Source of the DNA: Parasponia andersonii
Taxonomy: Eukaryota; Streptophyta; Magnoliopsida; Rosales; Cannabaceae
Direction of reading: 5' to 3'
Length of the DNA: 64,000 bases
Assembly (NCBI GenBank): GCA_002914805.1
Contig: JXTB01000153.1
Span: 157,322-221,321 of the forward strand
The notes under the pieces are model-generated. The model worked only from the letters and a program-made list of their open reading frames with translations, ran no database searches and was not told where the DNA came from. How positions within the stretch are numbered: the stretch's first letter is position 1; every line of letters begins with the position of its first letter. The translations under genes and the position numbers were made by a program. Below are positions 1 through 11,815 of this stretch, piece after piece.

Positions 1-818
1 GGTATCATTTAGGCTTATTCATACCATGGATGCCCTTTTTACTCCATGAATACAAATTTCTCAAGCATATGAGAACAATTTCCCCCAAACTTAATTTTTG
101 TCCAGTTTTTAGTTTTTTTTCAATCAACTCCAAGTTTAAAGTAGCCGAAATTCTTCCTTCACAAAGACTTCCTCTTTTTATTCTTTATAAACTGCTCATA
201 CTTCACCACAAGTTCATGATTTACTTCTATACATTGATGGTATGAAGTGAGGTACTTGTGAAATTATTTATTGGTAAGAAGATTATATTTGCCTACAAAA
301 TGAAAAATACTAAGAAACTGGCTCAAAATGGGAGACTACAAACATTACATTTAAAGGGTAGGCTTGAAAGGCTCAATTGATCCAAAATAGCTTACATCAT
401 TTCTTCGATTTTCATACTACTTAGGATTTCGCCTCAATTGATAGTTAAATAGATTCTAAGATGACGTGAGACTAAATATTTTCCTAAGCCACATGCAACT
501 AATGTAAGCAATTCAAGATTAAATGCTCACAACTATGTACAAAATGTGTTCAAGAGTTGTTCATGAAGTAAAACTACAAAAGATTTAAGCACATAAATAG
601 TCATGATACTAAATGTTTTCAAAGAGTTATTTAACCCATACTCATAATCATATCATTGATAGTTAACCTTCGTCAAAAGCTTCAAACAACACACAATCAA
701 ATACTAATCAAAAACATATACTAAGAAAGAAAGAAAGATATTGACTAAACTAAAATAAAACAAAGGAAACAGTTTAAAAGTTGAATGCTCTTGAAGACAA
801 AGCAGGTAAGTGCTAGAC
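1..818. other. No gene; 3' region of the Athila-like element
   Basis: AT-rich sequence downstream (minus strand) of the purine tract. It holds no reading frame that resembles a protein. A second C-rich stretch near 75-95 (purine-rich on the minus strand) resembles the tract at 819-834. This is probably 3' LTR or 3' untranslated element sequence, but I could not match it to the 5' LTR by eye. Confidence 0.4.
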
Positions 819-834
819 ACTTCCCTCAAACTTA
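819..834 (-). other. Polypurine tract of the Athila-like element
   Basis: On the minus strand this reads AAGTTTGAGGGAAGTG, the purine-rich stretch found near the 3' end of gypsy elements, where it primes plus-strand synthesis. It lies downstream of the integrase remnant, as expected. A strict LTR border next to it was not found. Confidence 0.45.
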
Positions 835-954
835 AAAAAGTGCATTGTCCCTAATGCACTAAATATAAAAGAACAAGAAGGAATAAGCACTTACTTGATT
901 GAAGGCCACTCAGTAGGCTTCTAAGGTGCAATGGTCGCTGACTTTATCACTTTT

Positions 955-1320
955 TACTGACAGTGGTTGTGGCGGTAGTGCCAAATAAGGGTTTTTTTTT
1001 TCAGCCAGGTAGTTCTATGGTGCCAAAAAGTGGCGTCGAGGTACCAAAGCTTGGAAAAAAAATTCAAAATATTTTTTTCCCAGCCGGGTGGCACTATGGT
1101 GCCAAAAGGTGGATTGTATTGGGGTACCAAGTTCCTAATTTTGGTGCCCTAGAATGGTGCCAAAGTGCCATTCTAAGCTCCTGTGGCACCAACACCTAGG
1201 CAAAGAGCAAATTTTGGTGTCGAGGTGCCATTTTATGGCACTAGGGTGTCAACACTTAGGCAACTTGCAACGTTTAGTGCCAATGCACCAAATTTCTATT
1301 TGTGGCACCGGACCAGTGAA
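955..1320. repeat. GGTGCC/GGCACC-rich degenerate repeat
   Basis: Irregular short repeats around the words GGTGCCA and TGGCAC, many of them partly palindromic. The same word-rich pattern recurs at 5370-5600 inside the LTR of this element, so it may be a decayed LTR segment. A reading frame at 963-1199 is a by-product of this composition. Confidence 0.5.
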
Positions 1321-1523
1321 TTAAGCTCTTGAATCACCAAAATGACATCACTCTTCAAATTTTCTGTAATTAAGCCCATCCACACACACCTTCATCACTT
1401 TGTCTTCAAAACAATCACAATAAAAGAACTTCAAAATATGCTTCTCTCTTTATTAACTTCTCAAGCTCGGCGTGCCTCCTAAATAATGCTTATTTAATAT
1501 CCTTAGCTTGACATAGCCACTCC

Positions 1524-1742
1524 TCATTGAGGATTAGTCAAGGCATTCGATGATTTAGCTTGATCAAGACCTTGTCTTAGGTACTCTTTGAGTCTTTGAA
1601 TATTTACCTTGATTCTTCTAGTTGGGCTCTCATTGTCCACCTTAATTTCACTATATAAAGACATATTAGTGTTTTTAAATGGCCCTGACCATCTTAACTT
1701 GAGCTTTCCCAGGAAGAGTTTAAAACAACATGAATAAGGCAT
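1524..1742 (-). pseudogene. Integrase C-terminal remnant (Ty3/gypsy)
   Basis: A frame of 72 residues contains the pattern LFLGKLKLRWSGPF followed by IKVNIQRLKEYL. This corresponds to the conserved end of plant gypsy integrases (FPGKLxSRWxGPF ... KVNGQRLKxYL). The catalytic core is absent, and only about 55 bp separate it from the protease remnant, so pol was lost by deletion. Not functional. Confidence 0.75.
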
Positions 1743-1796
1743 ACCTCTTGGATCTAGTTCAAAGTGGTGATCATCATATCACTTCTTCTTTATCCC

Positions 1797-2430
1797 TCAC
1801 TTTCTTGTATCGTTCTTGTATGGCTTGTGGTGGTTGGAAGAGGAGAGTGATGTCTGCATAACTTTCATTGAAGGATTGGACTTAGAAGAATGTTGTGGAG
1901 CTTCCACACCCTTTGTATTCCTATGAGCCTTCTTTTCCTCTATATCAATGGGATGAACGATAGAGGCATCATGACTGATCAATGATGCTTTATTCGATGA
2001 ATTGTCTTCAATGCTCTCCTTCACCAAGTCTACTCTATAACAGTCATCGATATCACTAGGAGAATCCACCTCTTTGAACATATTGAAGGATATTACTTGG
2101 TCCTCAATCCTCATAGTAAGTTCTCCTTTGTACACAACAATGATCGTCCTCCTAGTTACTAAGAAGGGTTTTCGCAGGATGATTGAAAGATTTTCATCTT
2201 CCCCCATGTCAAGAACAATAAAATCTAATGGGAAGAATAACTTGTCCACCTTCCCTAGCACATTCTCTATAATTCCTCTTGCATACTTGATAGATCGATC
2301 CACAAATTGGAGCATTGTTGTTATTGGCCTAATTTTATCCAAACTAAGTTTTCAAAAGACAGAAAATAATATTAAATTGACACTTGCTCCCAAATCATAC
2401 CAAGCCTTACCGAAGAAATGATCACCAATG
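1797..2430 (-). pseudogene. Retroviral-type aspartic protease remnant (Athila-like pol)
   Basis: The minus strand first gives a DLGASVNL motif near 2400 (the Athila-type active-site region), then a stop. A frame at 2342-1797 follows with the signature blocks LQFVDRSIKYARGIIENVL, FPLDFIVLDMGED and a GRPFLATGR-like block decayed to RKPFLVTRR. The aspartyl protease of such elements processes the Gag-Pol polyprotein. The stop between the active site and the rest, and the substitutions in the conserved blocks, show that it is dead. Confidence 0.8.
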
Positions 2431-3241
2431 ATGCAAGGTATCTTAAAGCTTACCAGATTCTCGAGCTTAGAAGGAAGCTTGTTTTGAAGATTGGCACTAT
2501 ACTCCTCAATGAGAGCAACAACCTCATATCCCTAATTCTCTTTTCAAAAGAATCTTTTTCGTGACCTTTATATAACTAGGCATTTGCTCAAGTGTCTCAA
2601 CAAAGGGAATGTTGATGTATAGTTACTTAAACACTTCCAAGAACTTAGAGAATTGTTGGTCAAGCTTCTTCTTTTAAAAGCGTTGACAAAAATGCAATAG
2701 TAAATTGTAAGGACATGGCTTTGATAGTTATGTTAAGGGACTATCAACACTCACCTCTTTGGTTGGCCTCTCTTCATCATTCTCGATGGCTTGCTGTTCC
2801 TCAATAACTTGTTCAATAATTGGCTTAGATGGTGAAGTAGACTGCTCAATAGTTTTCAATAACTCTTTCCCACTTCTGAATGTGATAGCATTACACTACT
2901 CCTTACTCTCATTTTTTAGATTCACTTCAGTATTTCTTGGTAACTCTCCCTGAGACCAGTTGGTCCAAGCATTGGCCAATTGGCCAAGTTATATCGCCAA
3001 AGATCTCATGGTGGCTGCTTAATTTTGGAAGGTAGCTTTATTATTTGAGCTATATCGCATAAGTATCTCCTCTATAGACGGCTTCATTTGTTGTGAAGGT
3101 TGCGCTTGATTCTGAAATCCCTGATTTCGCATTGATCTAGCATTAGAATTCTACCTTTGTTGATTCTGGTTACTCCAAGAAAAATTTGGATTATTTCCCC
3201 CCTCCCCCCAAATTGTAAAAGTTGGAGTAGGGATTATTGCA
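2431..3241 (-). other. Decayed gag-protease linker, no intact frame
   Basis: Lies between gag and protease in element order. It contains asparagine- and glutamine-rich coding traces in several frames and many stops. I see no separate gene. Confidence 0.5.
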
Positions 3242-4247
3242 TTATTGTTGACTGTAGTTCCCCATGAAGTGAGCCGACTCTATATTCAAGGGGCAATAGA
3301 AACACAAATACTTATCATCACATTGCTCACAGGCTCCAGTTAAGCTTTGGATTGGATGCACTCCATAGATTGCTATAAAATCGAGCTTCTTGGCTATTGA
3401 CTCCAAGTTTTTTGTCAATACATTAACTTGAATAGCCAATAAGGAAATAAATTTTAACTTGTTGATACTAGTAGCTCTCCATGAATTAACATGTTTGGAA
3501 GGTCATTGGTAGTTATTTGCCGCCATTTCCTCCAATAACTCATAAGCATCATTTTTTAATTTACCCATCAATGCACCACTGGCAGCCGCATCTACAATGG
3601 TCCTCAAATTATCCATCAACCCACGATAGAATATTTAAACAAGAAGTCACTTCAGTATCGCATAGTGTGGGAACTTCCTCATAGATTCCTTATAGCACTC
3701 ACAAGCCTCATACAAGGATTCATTGTCAAATTACTCAAAAGAAGTGATGTCATTCCTCAACTTAGCAGTCTTGCCTAGAGAAAAGAACTTAGCAAGAAAT
3801 CTATTAGCTAAGTCATCCCAAGTATTGATTGATCCCAAGGATTAGACATTCAACCAACCCTTAGCTTTATCCCTCATAGAGAATGGGAATAACCTCAAGT
3901 GAATGACATCTTCGCTTACTCCATTGTACTTGAAAGTGTCGCGTGTGTCCAAAAGGTTCATGATATATTGGTTTAGGATCATCACTAGAAAAACTATCGA
4001 ATTAGCACATGGTTTGCACTATTTGAATGATTGCCGGCTTCAACTCAAAGTTAATAGCGTTAATAGCTGGCCTTCAAATGTTAGGAGCAAACCCATCAAT
4101 GACAAGAGCTACAAAGTTCCTCAAAAGTCTAGTATTGTCTTGGTCTCCTATAGCTACTTGAGGGTTAACTCCTTGATTCCTCTGTTTTCGAATTTCTCTT
4201 AAGGTATGCTCAATCTCAAAATCAAATGGTAAAATTCCCGCACTCAT
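3242..4247 (-). pseudogene. Gag remnant (Athila-like)
   Basis: The start codon at 4247-4245 opens with MSAGILPFDFEIEHTL. The frame then shows the Retrotrans_gag blocks LRLFPFSMRDKAKGWL, NTWDDLANRFLAKFF and AYELLEEMAANNYQ, broken by at least four in-frame stops. The C-terminal part near 3242-3439 carries CEQC and FYCP, a degenerate zinc-knuckle-like cluster. Gag forms the particle that packages element RNA. This copy cannot be translated whole. Confidence 0.8.
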
Positions 4248-4360
4248 TTTGCATCTTATATAGTGAAATTAAGTACTTGAGGTTCACAACAAGAATACAA
4301 AAGTTTGAATTAAATTGAAGCTAATAGATATTAGTATTAATGAGTAGTAAATCACCTTAC

Positions 4361-4378
4361 TCCCCGGCAATGGTGCTA
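4361..4378 (-). other. Primer-binding site, tRNA-Asp type
   Basis: On the minus strand it reads TAGCACCATTGCCGGGGA, close to the TGGCGCCGTTGCCGGGGA site typical of Athila-like elements. It lies just inside the LTR end at 4385 and about 110 bp before the gag start, as expected. Confidence 0.75.
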
Positions 4379-4384
4379 AAGACT

Positions 4385-5640
4385 TGTTGGGCTATTTCTA
4401 ATATATAACCATAAGTATACGGGTCACAATAAGTAATATAGAAGTAAGAGAGTATCGATCGGACGGAGAGTACTTGATTCATAATTGATAATTACTAATC
4501 GAAACTAGTTTCTAATTTATCCAAATGATAATAAATGGTTGTTTTGAGCAAGAATTAAAAATTAGATAACAGTGTAAAATACAAAGATAGAAATTAAATT
4601 AAGCAATGAAAGAGAGTTCTTAAAGTAATAGTGAGGGACCTAGAGATACAATCTACACTCTAACTCCTCTATCTACTAGTTTTCCTTAATATAACTATCC
4701 ATTTAGAGTCGACAACCGAGAATCCTAAATATATTCACAAACTCCTTTCAAAGACATAAGTGAAAATATCTAGACAAACTAATATGTTACTCCTAAAATA
4801 AATTGACTAGATTTATATAAGGTTGCACAAGTCACGTAGGTATATTCCTATCCTATGCTAACTCACACCACGCTAGATACTTTTATGATGCTTTATCTAT
4901 ATCTAAACCTAAATTCCTCTTCCCAAATTCATATAGGATTCATAGTACAAATCTACTTCGTGGCCAAATAAATAGATGCATTAAGCTCAAGATAGAACAG
5001 TCAACTCAATAATAGATATCCAGAACAATAGAAGAAAACCAAATAGTTGGAATATGTCAGAGGTTCAATTGCCTTCCTAGAAAATAAGTTTAGCTTATGT
5101 TTATACAAAATGAATCAAAACAAATACAACAAGATTGATCTATATTGATTTGTAGAAAATAAAAGAGAGAAAGACAAGAGTAAGAGATAGAAAAACTCTT
5201 TTAAAGCTTCCAATCTGATTTCTTCTTCTTGAATCTTCTCCTTGATATTGTTTTCTCCCTTGGAATAAATTTAGAACCCTTTGGCTATTAGGGTTTTTGT
5301 CCCTTTCAGATGAGTAAAAGAAGAGTTAAATAGAGGAGTTTTCACGAATCAATTCTAGGTTTTCTACAACCTTTTGGCACTGTTGTACCAAACTAGGCAA
5401 AAGGATGGCACTGCAGTGCCATGAGACCGAGGCTACGGTGCTAAATATGGGTGCCATAGTACCATAGAAATTGCACTACAGCCCTATGGTTTTGGGGATG
5501 CAGTGCCAAAAATGGGTGCCAAGGTGCCACGGAAATGGCGTGGAAGCCCTATGGTTTTGGGGCTACAGTGCCATATTTTTGGGCTATAGCCCCAAATTTT
5601 AGTCAACGCCATTTCTGTGTGCTAAAGTGCTTGCTTGACT
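4385..5640 (-). repeat. LTR of the Athila-like element
   Basis: Adjoins the primer-binding site. Its interior (for example 4690-4900) matches 5790-6180 and, in reverse complement, the plus-strand LTR at 6929-8507, so all three are one LTR family. The part near 5370-5600 is rich in GGTGCC words. The block near 5610-5640 matches the start-side block 7166-7200 of the plus-strand copy, so the LTR beginning may be truncated at the join with the next LTR. Confidence 0.6.
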
Positions 5641-5644
5641 TATG

Positions 5645-6860
5645 ATAAAATAAATAAAACAAATTTTTTAGAGAAATAAAATAAAGTAACTAAACTAGCA
5701 TACAAAATGAACAAAAGATAAAAATGAGAAAATATCTAGATTTACTAGTTCCCCAACTATACTTCAAACACACAATCTCTCAATTTCCTTCTTACATTAA
5801 TTAATCTAATAGAATTGTCAACGAAAATTCAAATATATTCACAAACTTTTTTTCAAGACATAAGTGAAAATATCCAAACAAGCTAATATGTTACTCCTAA
5901 CATAAATTGACTAGATTCATTAAGTTTAGTTATTATCAAAAAAGTTGCACAAGTCATATAGATATATTCCTATCCTATGCAAACTTATCCCAAACTAAGC
6001 AATCTCATGTTGTTTTACCTAAGTTCAAATTGACTAGAATCATTAAGTTTAGTTATTCTCAAAAAGATTGCACAAGTCACATAGGTATATTCTTATCATA
6101 TGCAAACTTAGCCCAAACTAGGTAATCTCATATTATTTCACCTAAGCCTAAATTTCTAATTCTCTTTCCAAGCTCATAGAAATTTCACTCAACAATCTAC
6201 TTAGTGATCAATTAAATAGAAACAATAAGTATAAGATAAGACAAATAACTCAACAATAAATTTGATTAATGAAAGAAGAGAAATAAATAAACACAAAATA
6301 CTAGGTTGGTTCACATAGTAAAACTAGACAAATAAATATTTCGTCCATAATATTAATTCAAAATAATAATATTATAATCTAATGAATTCAAGAAATACAA
6401 AATCAAAGAGAGAAAATTTATAGAATTTCCCTTTAGAAAAGCTTGAAGGTGTTCATGGAGATTGTCAAACTCCTCCTCCGAGCTTGGCTCTTGCTCCTTT
6501 TAATCCTCTCTCTAGGATTTGTTCTAAACTATACTACTATGTAAATATGGAAAATACAAAGAAAAACTCATAAGAAAGAGAAGAAAAGAAGGTATGAACA
6601 AAGGGAGGTATTGATGTTGTGGAGGAAATAAAAAAAGTGAGCATTGGTGCATCTCTCATTCTTCTTCTTCTTCCATGGCTGCCTCCCCTCTCTTTCTCTC
6701 TATTCCAACATGTCTCTTTCAACTACAACAGCGTGTGTGATTGTTGCCTTTAAAACAGCTAGCTCTAAATTAGTGTGATCAACGAGAGTGTGATTACTAA
6801 CACCTACACCTTTCCTTTGAAATTCCACTGATTGTCGAGGTTTCAGAATATCAATGGTCT
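5645..6860 (-). repeat. Second LTR of the same family, minus strand, truncated
   Basis: Reverse complement of 7243-8340 with many mismatches. It abuts the first LTR in the same direction and lacks both LTR ends (no PBS, no terminal TG seen). Reading frames inside, such as 6537-6722, come from CT-rich LTR sequence and are not genes. Confidence 0.6.
5908..6153. repeat. 123-bp tandem duplication inside an LTR
   Basis: Two direct copies starting with TGACTAGA at 5908 and 6031, period 123 bp. The other LTR copies show only one unit, so this is a local duplication. It creates a 72-residue frame that repeats itself and is not a gene. Confidence 0.75.
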
Positions 6861-6928
6861 AGGCATGACTAATATAATTTAAACAAAATTCTACAGCTTT
6901 TTCAGCTACGTAAAATCAACTATACATG

Positions 6929-8507
6929 TGATAAGTGTATTTTATACTTATCTTTACTATCCTTTCGAGCTTAAGAATTACTCATTTTTGAGCTCTTTTT
7001 ATTTGTTTTGGTGTTTTCGATGCATATTACAGGTGAGAAATTATTGAGCAAAGAATATTATTTTTAGAGTTAATTTAAAGGTAACTCAAGGTGTTTCGGT
7101 GACAAACTCGAGCAATAATGAGAGAAGACCGATGATAGAGTATTCAGAGTGAAAATCATAAGTCAATTCGGTGCCATAGCACACAGAAAGGATTGGCATT
7201 GAAGAAACTATAGAACTTTGCTCAGAGTATATTGGTCATGCTCAGATTATTAGTATTCTGAAACCTCGACAATCAGCAAAATTTCAAAGAAAAGGTATAG
7301 GTGTTGGTAATCACACTCTCGTTGATCACATAAATTAAGAGCTAGTTCTTTCAAAGGTAACATTCACACTCTCTATTGTAGTTGAAAGAGGCATGTTAGA
7401 ATAGAGAGAAAGAGAGGGAGGCAATCATGGAAGGAGAAGAAGAAGAAGAAGAAGAAGAAGAAGAGATGCTCCTATCCTTCATTTCTTGATTTCCTCCACA
7501 ACATCAACACCTTCCTTTGTTCATACCTTTTTTATTCTTTTTCTTGCGAGTTTTTCTTTGTATTTTCTATATTTAGAGAGTAGTATAGTTGCGAATAAAT
7601 CCTAGAGAGAGGATTCAAGGGAGCAAGAGCCAAGCTTGGAGGAGAAGCTTAACAACCTTCGTGAACACCTTCAAGCTTTTATAAGGGGAAATTCTATAAC
7701 TTTTCTCTCTTTGATTTTGTATTTCTTGAATTCATTGGATTATAATATTATTGTTCTCAATTAATATTATGAACTAAATATTTCTTTGTCTAGTTTTACT
7801 ATATAAATCAACCTAGTATCTTGTGTTTGTTTGTTTTTCTTCTTTCATTAATCAAATCTATTATTGAGTTATTTGTTTTCTCTTATACTTGTTACTTCTA
7901 TTTAATTGATTACTAAATAGATTGTTGAGTAAATTTTCTATGAGCTTGGAAAGGGGATTAGAAATTTGGACTTAGGTGAAACAACATGAGATTATCTAGT
8001 TTAGGATAAATTTGCATAGTGTAGAAATATACCTATGTGACTTATGCAACCTCTTTGAGAATAACTAGACTTAATGAATCTAATCAATTTATGTTAGGAG
8101 TAATATATTAATTTGTCTAGATGTTTTCACTTATGTCTTGAAAAAGAGTTTGTGAATACATTTGAATTCTCGATTGACACTCTATTAGATTAATGAATGT
8201 AAGAAGGAAATTGGGAAATTGTGTATTTAAAGTATGATTGGGGACTTAGTAAATCTAGATATTTTTCTTATTATTTATCTTTTGTTCATTTTGTATGCTA
8301 GTTTAGTTGTGTTATTTATTTCTGTAAAAACTATATTTTAGTTGTTTGGATAAAGTTAGGATTAATCAATTTTAATATTTAGCTTAGACTTAGTAATCAA
8401 TTTTCGTGGATTCGACACTCTAACTCCTAAATCTATATTACTTGTAACTGTGAGCACTTGCACGGGAATATGTGAGTATAATTTATAATTGTATATTCCA
8501 ACTAACA
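6929..8507 (+). repeat. LTR of the same family on the plus strand
   Basis: Starts TGATAAGTGTATTTTATACT and ends near CCAACTAACA, in the TG...CA pattern. The next bases match host sequence found elsewhere in the window (26228 onward), so the right end is a true insertion border. No primer site follows, so it is a solo or 3' LTR. A matching target duplication at 6929 was not found. Confidence 0.6.
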
Positions 8508-8705
8508 ACTTATATATTGAAGTATCCTTTAATTCCAAATTTTTGTAAATGAAGTGAGAGAAAGATATTGATCATAAATTAATTAATGATCAGTTGATCA
8601 CAAGACGAATGCACAGAGATTAATATTGATAGGTTAGCCCACCCGTACTAGTATAGTCATATATTTTTTATTATTATTTAATTAAGAAACGATTAAATTT
8701 ACATA
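8508..8705 (-). repeat. Duplicate of the kinase intron segment
   Basis: Matches 26228-26420 over about 190 bp (both begin ACTTATATATTGAAGTATCC). At 26.2 kb this sequence is the intron just upstream of a kinase exon. Here the exon side has been replaced by the LTR ending at 8507. It marks a second, truncated copy of the kinase locus beside the CYP87 fragment. Confidence 0.7.
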
Positions 8706-9074
8706 CTAAGTTCCTGACCATATCTAGATGAAAATACTTTTTTTGGTCTCTATGCTGAAAAGAAAATTAGGAATTGGAGCTGAATTTGACATATTTTCAA
8801 ACATTTTTAAGCACATAAAATCATGTGTGAACAGTTATAATGAGTCGAATAATATCTACGTAATTAATCATTGATGAGATAATCCAAATAAACCTAAAAC
8901 TATATTTAGCAAAGAGTTTGAAGGGATATATTTGTATTCACGACAAAAATACTGCATAGAAATTAAGTGATATTTTGCTAAAACACAATAATTTTCTGAA
9001 TACATATGATCATATATAGATGCATGTATTATAACCCAAAACTATGTTCATACATATAAAAGAGATAGATTTAC

Positions 9075-9259
9075 CGTGCCATTCTCTTTTGGATAAATGG
9101 GGGAATGCTGTATAATGAATGAGAGGTGAAAAACTGGATGGTCTCCCCAATAAGAGGGAAACCCATAGAACCTGGAGGCAGCTTCCCATTGCACGTCGGG
9201 TTCTGCCATCTATAAACCCAGTGATTTAAGGCCACGAGGTACGTCACAAATCCGAACAT
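9075..9259 (-). pseudogene. Cytochrome P450 CYP87-like, orphan exon 1 (copy 1)
   Basis: Encodes the N-terminus of a microsomal P450: a short hydrophobic anchor from ATG 9259-9257, then WVYRWQNPTCNGKLPPGSMG and FPLIGETIQFF. The PPGSxGxPxxGE hinge and the WxYRWxNPxCNGKLP block are typical of the CYP87 family (clan 85, sterol and triterpenoid oxidation). The exon ends at a donor, ACG|GTAAAT. A GTG lies two codons upstream of the ATG in frame. No further P450 exon follows; intron 1 runs into kinase-intron-like DNA and an LTR. It is a truncated gene copy that cannot make an enzyme alone. Family call strong, subfamily uncertain. Confidence 0.8.
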
Positions 9260-9693
9260 TTTCACTTAATTTCAAGAACTTTTCTCGGAGTCTTTAGAGA
9301 AAATCAATTGAGATGTGCTTTGTTAATGCATGATCAAGTTACTTATTTATAGAAGAAAGCATACGAAGGAGTACTAGTATTACTAGGACTTATCTACGTA
9401 GCTTAGTTATGTGATAAAGAATTATCGATGGCCAGAGGACGAAGTGATGTTGACTACTAAGTAAAAAAATTGAAAAAAAAAAATAGAAGTAATGTTGACC
9501 ACGTTTGAATATTCAAATTCGAGGGTCCTGAAGAGGCCTCACTTTGTTATGCTATATATAGTATAATAAAAGCTAAGAGCATCTTAAATCTAAGGCTATT
9601 TCCCTAATAATATATTCTAGCATATATATAACACAAAAATTCCGCTCTAATAAAATGCTGTTTGTTATATCATAGGCTCAAATATAACATCAA
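9260..9693 (-). promoter_or_regulatory. Upstream region of CYP87 copy 1
   Basis: Matches 50441-50875 upstream of copy 2. The bases next to the ATG (TTAATTTCACTT in reverse) and the segment with TTGTTAATGCATGATCAAG are shared by the two copies, which suggests former 5' UTR and promoter. The region ends where a solo LTR begins. Confidence 0.5.
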
Positions 9694-11815
9694 GTGACTT
9701 TTAGAAATTTTAAGTGAAAATAATAATAAACAATAATTTTTAAAATTTTAGATAAATTTATGTACTTGAAATTTAAATTTTAGTCTTCAAAAGTAAGTAA
9801 ATTACAATATTAGATAAATTTGATAATCATGATATTATCTATCTGTTTTAAATTTCCAAGAAATTCTTCATTTTAAGTTTAGAGAAAATCTTAATTATCT
9901 AGTTTAAATTTTTTTATTAATTCATGAAGTTTGATGAAATAGTTCAATTTGAAACCCTAGGCCCAATGTTCAAATAATTTACATAAAATCATTTTATTTT
10001 CCAAGTACTTGATTAATAGCAAAAAAATCATTCTCATACATCTACTCAGTAAAAATTACTATTGGCTAAATAAATTTGGCTTAGAAAAGGAGAATTAATA
10101 CAGAGTACAAACCAACCGATGAAGAGGATTGGAACTACAAGTATATGCTAACCATGCTTATCAAGCCATCAGAATAATTACCACAAATAAATCGATACCT
10201 GAAAAGAGGAGAAAGTAGGGGGGTTGAGCACGTGAATGCTCGGTAGAAATTCAATTACCTTTTTGAATAGGTACAATTTTACCAAATCTGCATAGTTAAT
10301 TCCTTTTCCAAATTCTAGTTATAGACCAGATATAAAATAATTAATATCCAGAATAGTCACATATTCAAAACCAAAACTAGAAATACACATTTGTACATAT
10401 CATAAATCAATTCATCCTATGAGTTCACACTTTCTTATTACAAACTAGAGTAACTCGTACTACGTATTCTAAGTACTCTCTACCTAATATCTATCTCAAA
10501 AATCTATAGAGACACCCATGTGTCTAAGCTTACTAAATCGGAGGGGCAACAAAATGTCTACACTTACCGAATGGGAAAAATTAAAAAAACCCTGCACAAG
10601 TTTACGGGCTCTCACTGAGGGCGGGTGTACTAGTCCGCCCACTACAACAACGCGATGCCTAAGATATATCTCATGTGTAATCCTATGGTATGTACAACAT
10701 GTAACAAAATATGCGTAATAACCAAGCAATACACAATCAAACTATGCTTTAAAACTCTACTTGATATTATTTTGGAATTTACTGCACATTGGGAAGAGAA
10801 TCTGCTAAGTCACCCAAGAATCACAATTTATAAATACGTGCAAAAATCACACATTCCAATTCCAGAATAATTTAAGATTTCTCAACAGTTTATCAAAATA
10901 TCATTTTATTCACTATTTTTCACAAAATAGTTATAATGAAAACTTTAAATTAAAACATGTATAAAACCTGGTAATTGAACCCCTACCTTAATCGAGCGTC
11001 CAAATAATGCTACAAGACTATGGAGAAAGTTTGGCGTCATTTGAGTATCGTTTGGAAGGTCGGACGTTATTTTCAAACATTTGATCAATAGGTTTGAAAA
11101 CTAGATTTTCAATCAGAGTTTCAGATCGTGAAACGGACTTTACCACTGAATTCAGAGCACCCAAAAATACTGAGTTAGATATATAGGTTGACCGATTCGG
11201 GCTCAGCCGAACCCAGGCTCACGACACATAAAACAAGACGATCTAAGCCGTTAGATTCAGATTTTCTTGCCCATCACCAAATATAGGCAATATATATATA
11301 TTAAATTTTTTTTTCACGAGTATATGATAAATATGAGGTTTATTTTACGATTTAATGGTAGGATTAAAAAATTTAAATATAAAATTAAAATAGCTCAAAA
11401 TTGACAAAAATAGCAAAATTCAATCCAGGCAATATTAAGTCAAAATATATATATACCATGTTAAAGATCGTAACGAGTTAAATCAAACATGACCATTTTC
11501 ACAACAAATGGACATGGAGCAACGCCGAAAAATTAGTGTTTTTCGCCGTGAATGAGAAAGAGAGCTGAGAGAGACTCGGGAGAGGAGAGAGAGAGATTGA
11601 ACTAAAAGTTCAGCTTAGCCACGTGTCCAAGCTTAAATGGGCACAAAATCTTTGCTCTTAAATCCCTCACTCGAGAATTTTCTCATTTTAGTCCACAATA
11701 TTGCACTTCAGTCCTTGATTTTCAAAACTCAGTTCAGTTTCATTTAAATTCGAATTATTATTTTTTTTTTTAATCTAATAGACCAAGATGCCCTTACTAA
11801 AATAAGGGATTTTAC
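9694..11815 (-). mobile_element. Solo LTR of the chromovirus-like family
   Basis: Begins inside the family's LTR start (GTGACTTTTAG, about 25 bp missing) and ends GGGATTTTAC, one base short of the usual TTTTACA. In copy 2 the flanks are joined without it (51285-51330), apart from about 11 bp lost here. No element interior is present. It contains the conserved LTR core near 10500-10700 and a G-box at 11618-11627. Reading frames such as 10496-10729 are LTR sequence. Confidence 0.75.

Larger units (their letters stand above)
1..5640 (-). mobile_element. Athila-like Ty3/gypsy retrotransposon, decayed, minus strand
   Basis: Reading on the minus strand, the order is LTR (4385-5640), primer-binding site (4361-4378), gag (4247-3242), protease (about 2430-1797), a short integrase C-terminus (1742-1524) and a purine-rich tract (834-819). 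Reverse transcriptase, RNase H and the integrase core are missing between 1797 and 1742, so this is an internally deleted copy. All coding parts carry stops. The protease motif DLGAS and the tRNA-Asp-type primer site are typical of Athila elements. The left end lies outside the window or is too decayed to place, and the right end is tangled with other LTRs. Confident on class, less on exact borders. Confidence 0.75.

Noticed and set aside
5344..5374. About 30-bp similarity to 12359-12390 (CACGAATCAATTC...)
   Set aside because: Too short and isolated to support a shared insertion or duplication border.
5907..6125. 72-residue frame with an internal repeat
   Set aside because: Produced by a 123-bp tandem duplication inside an LTR; no similarity to a protein.
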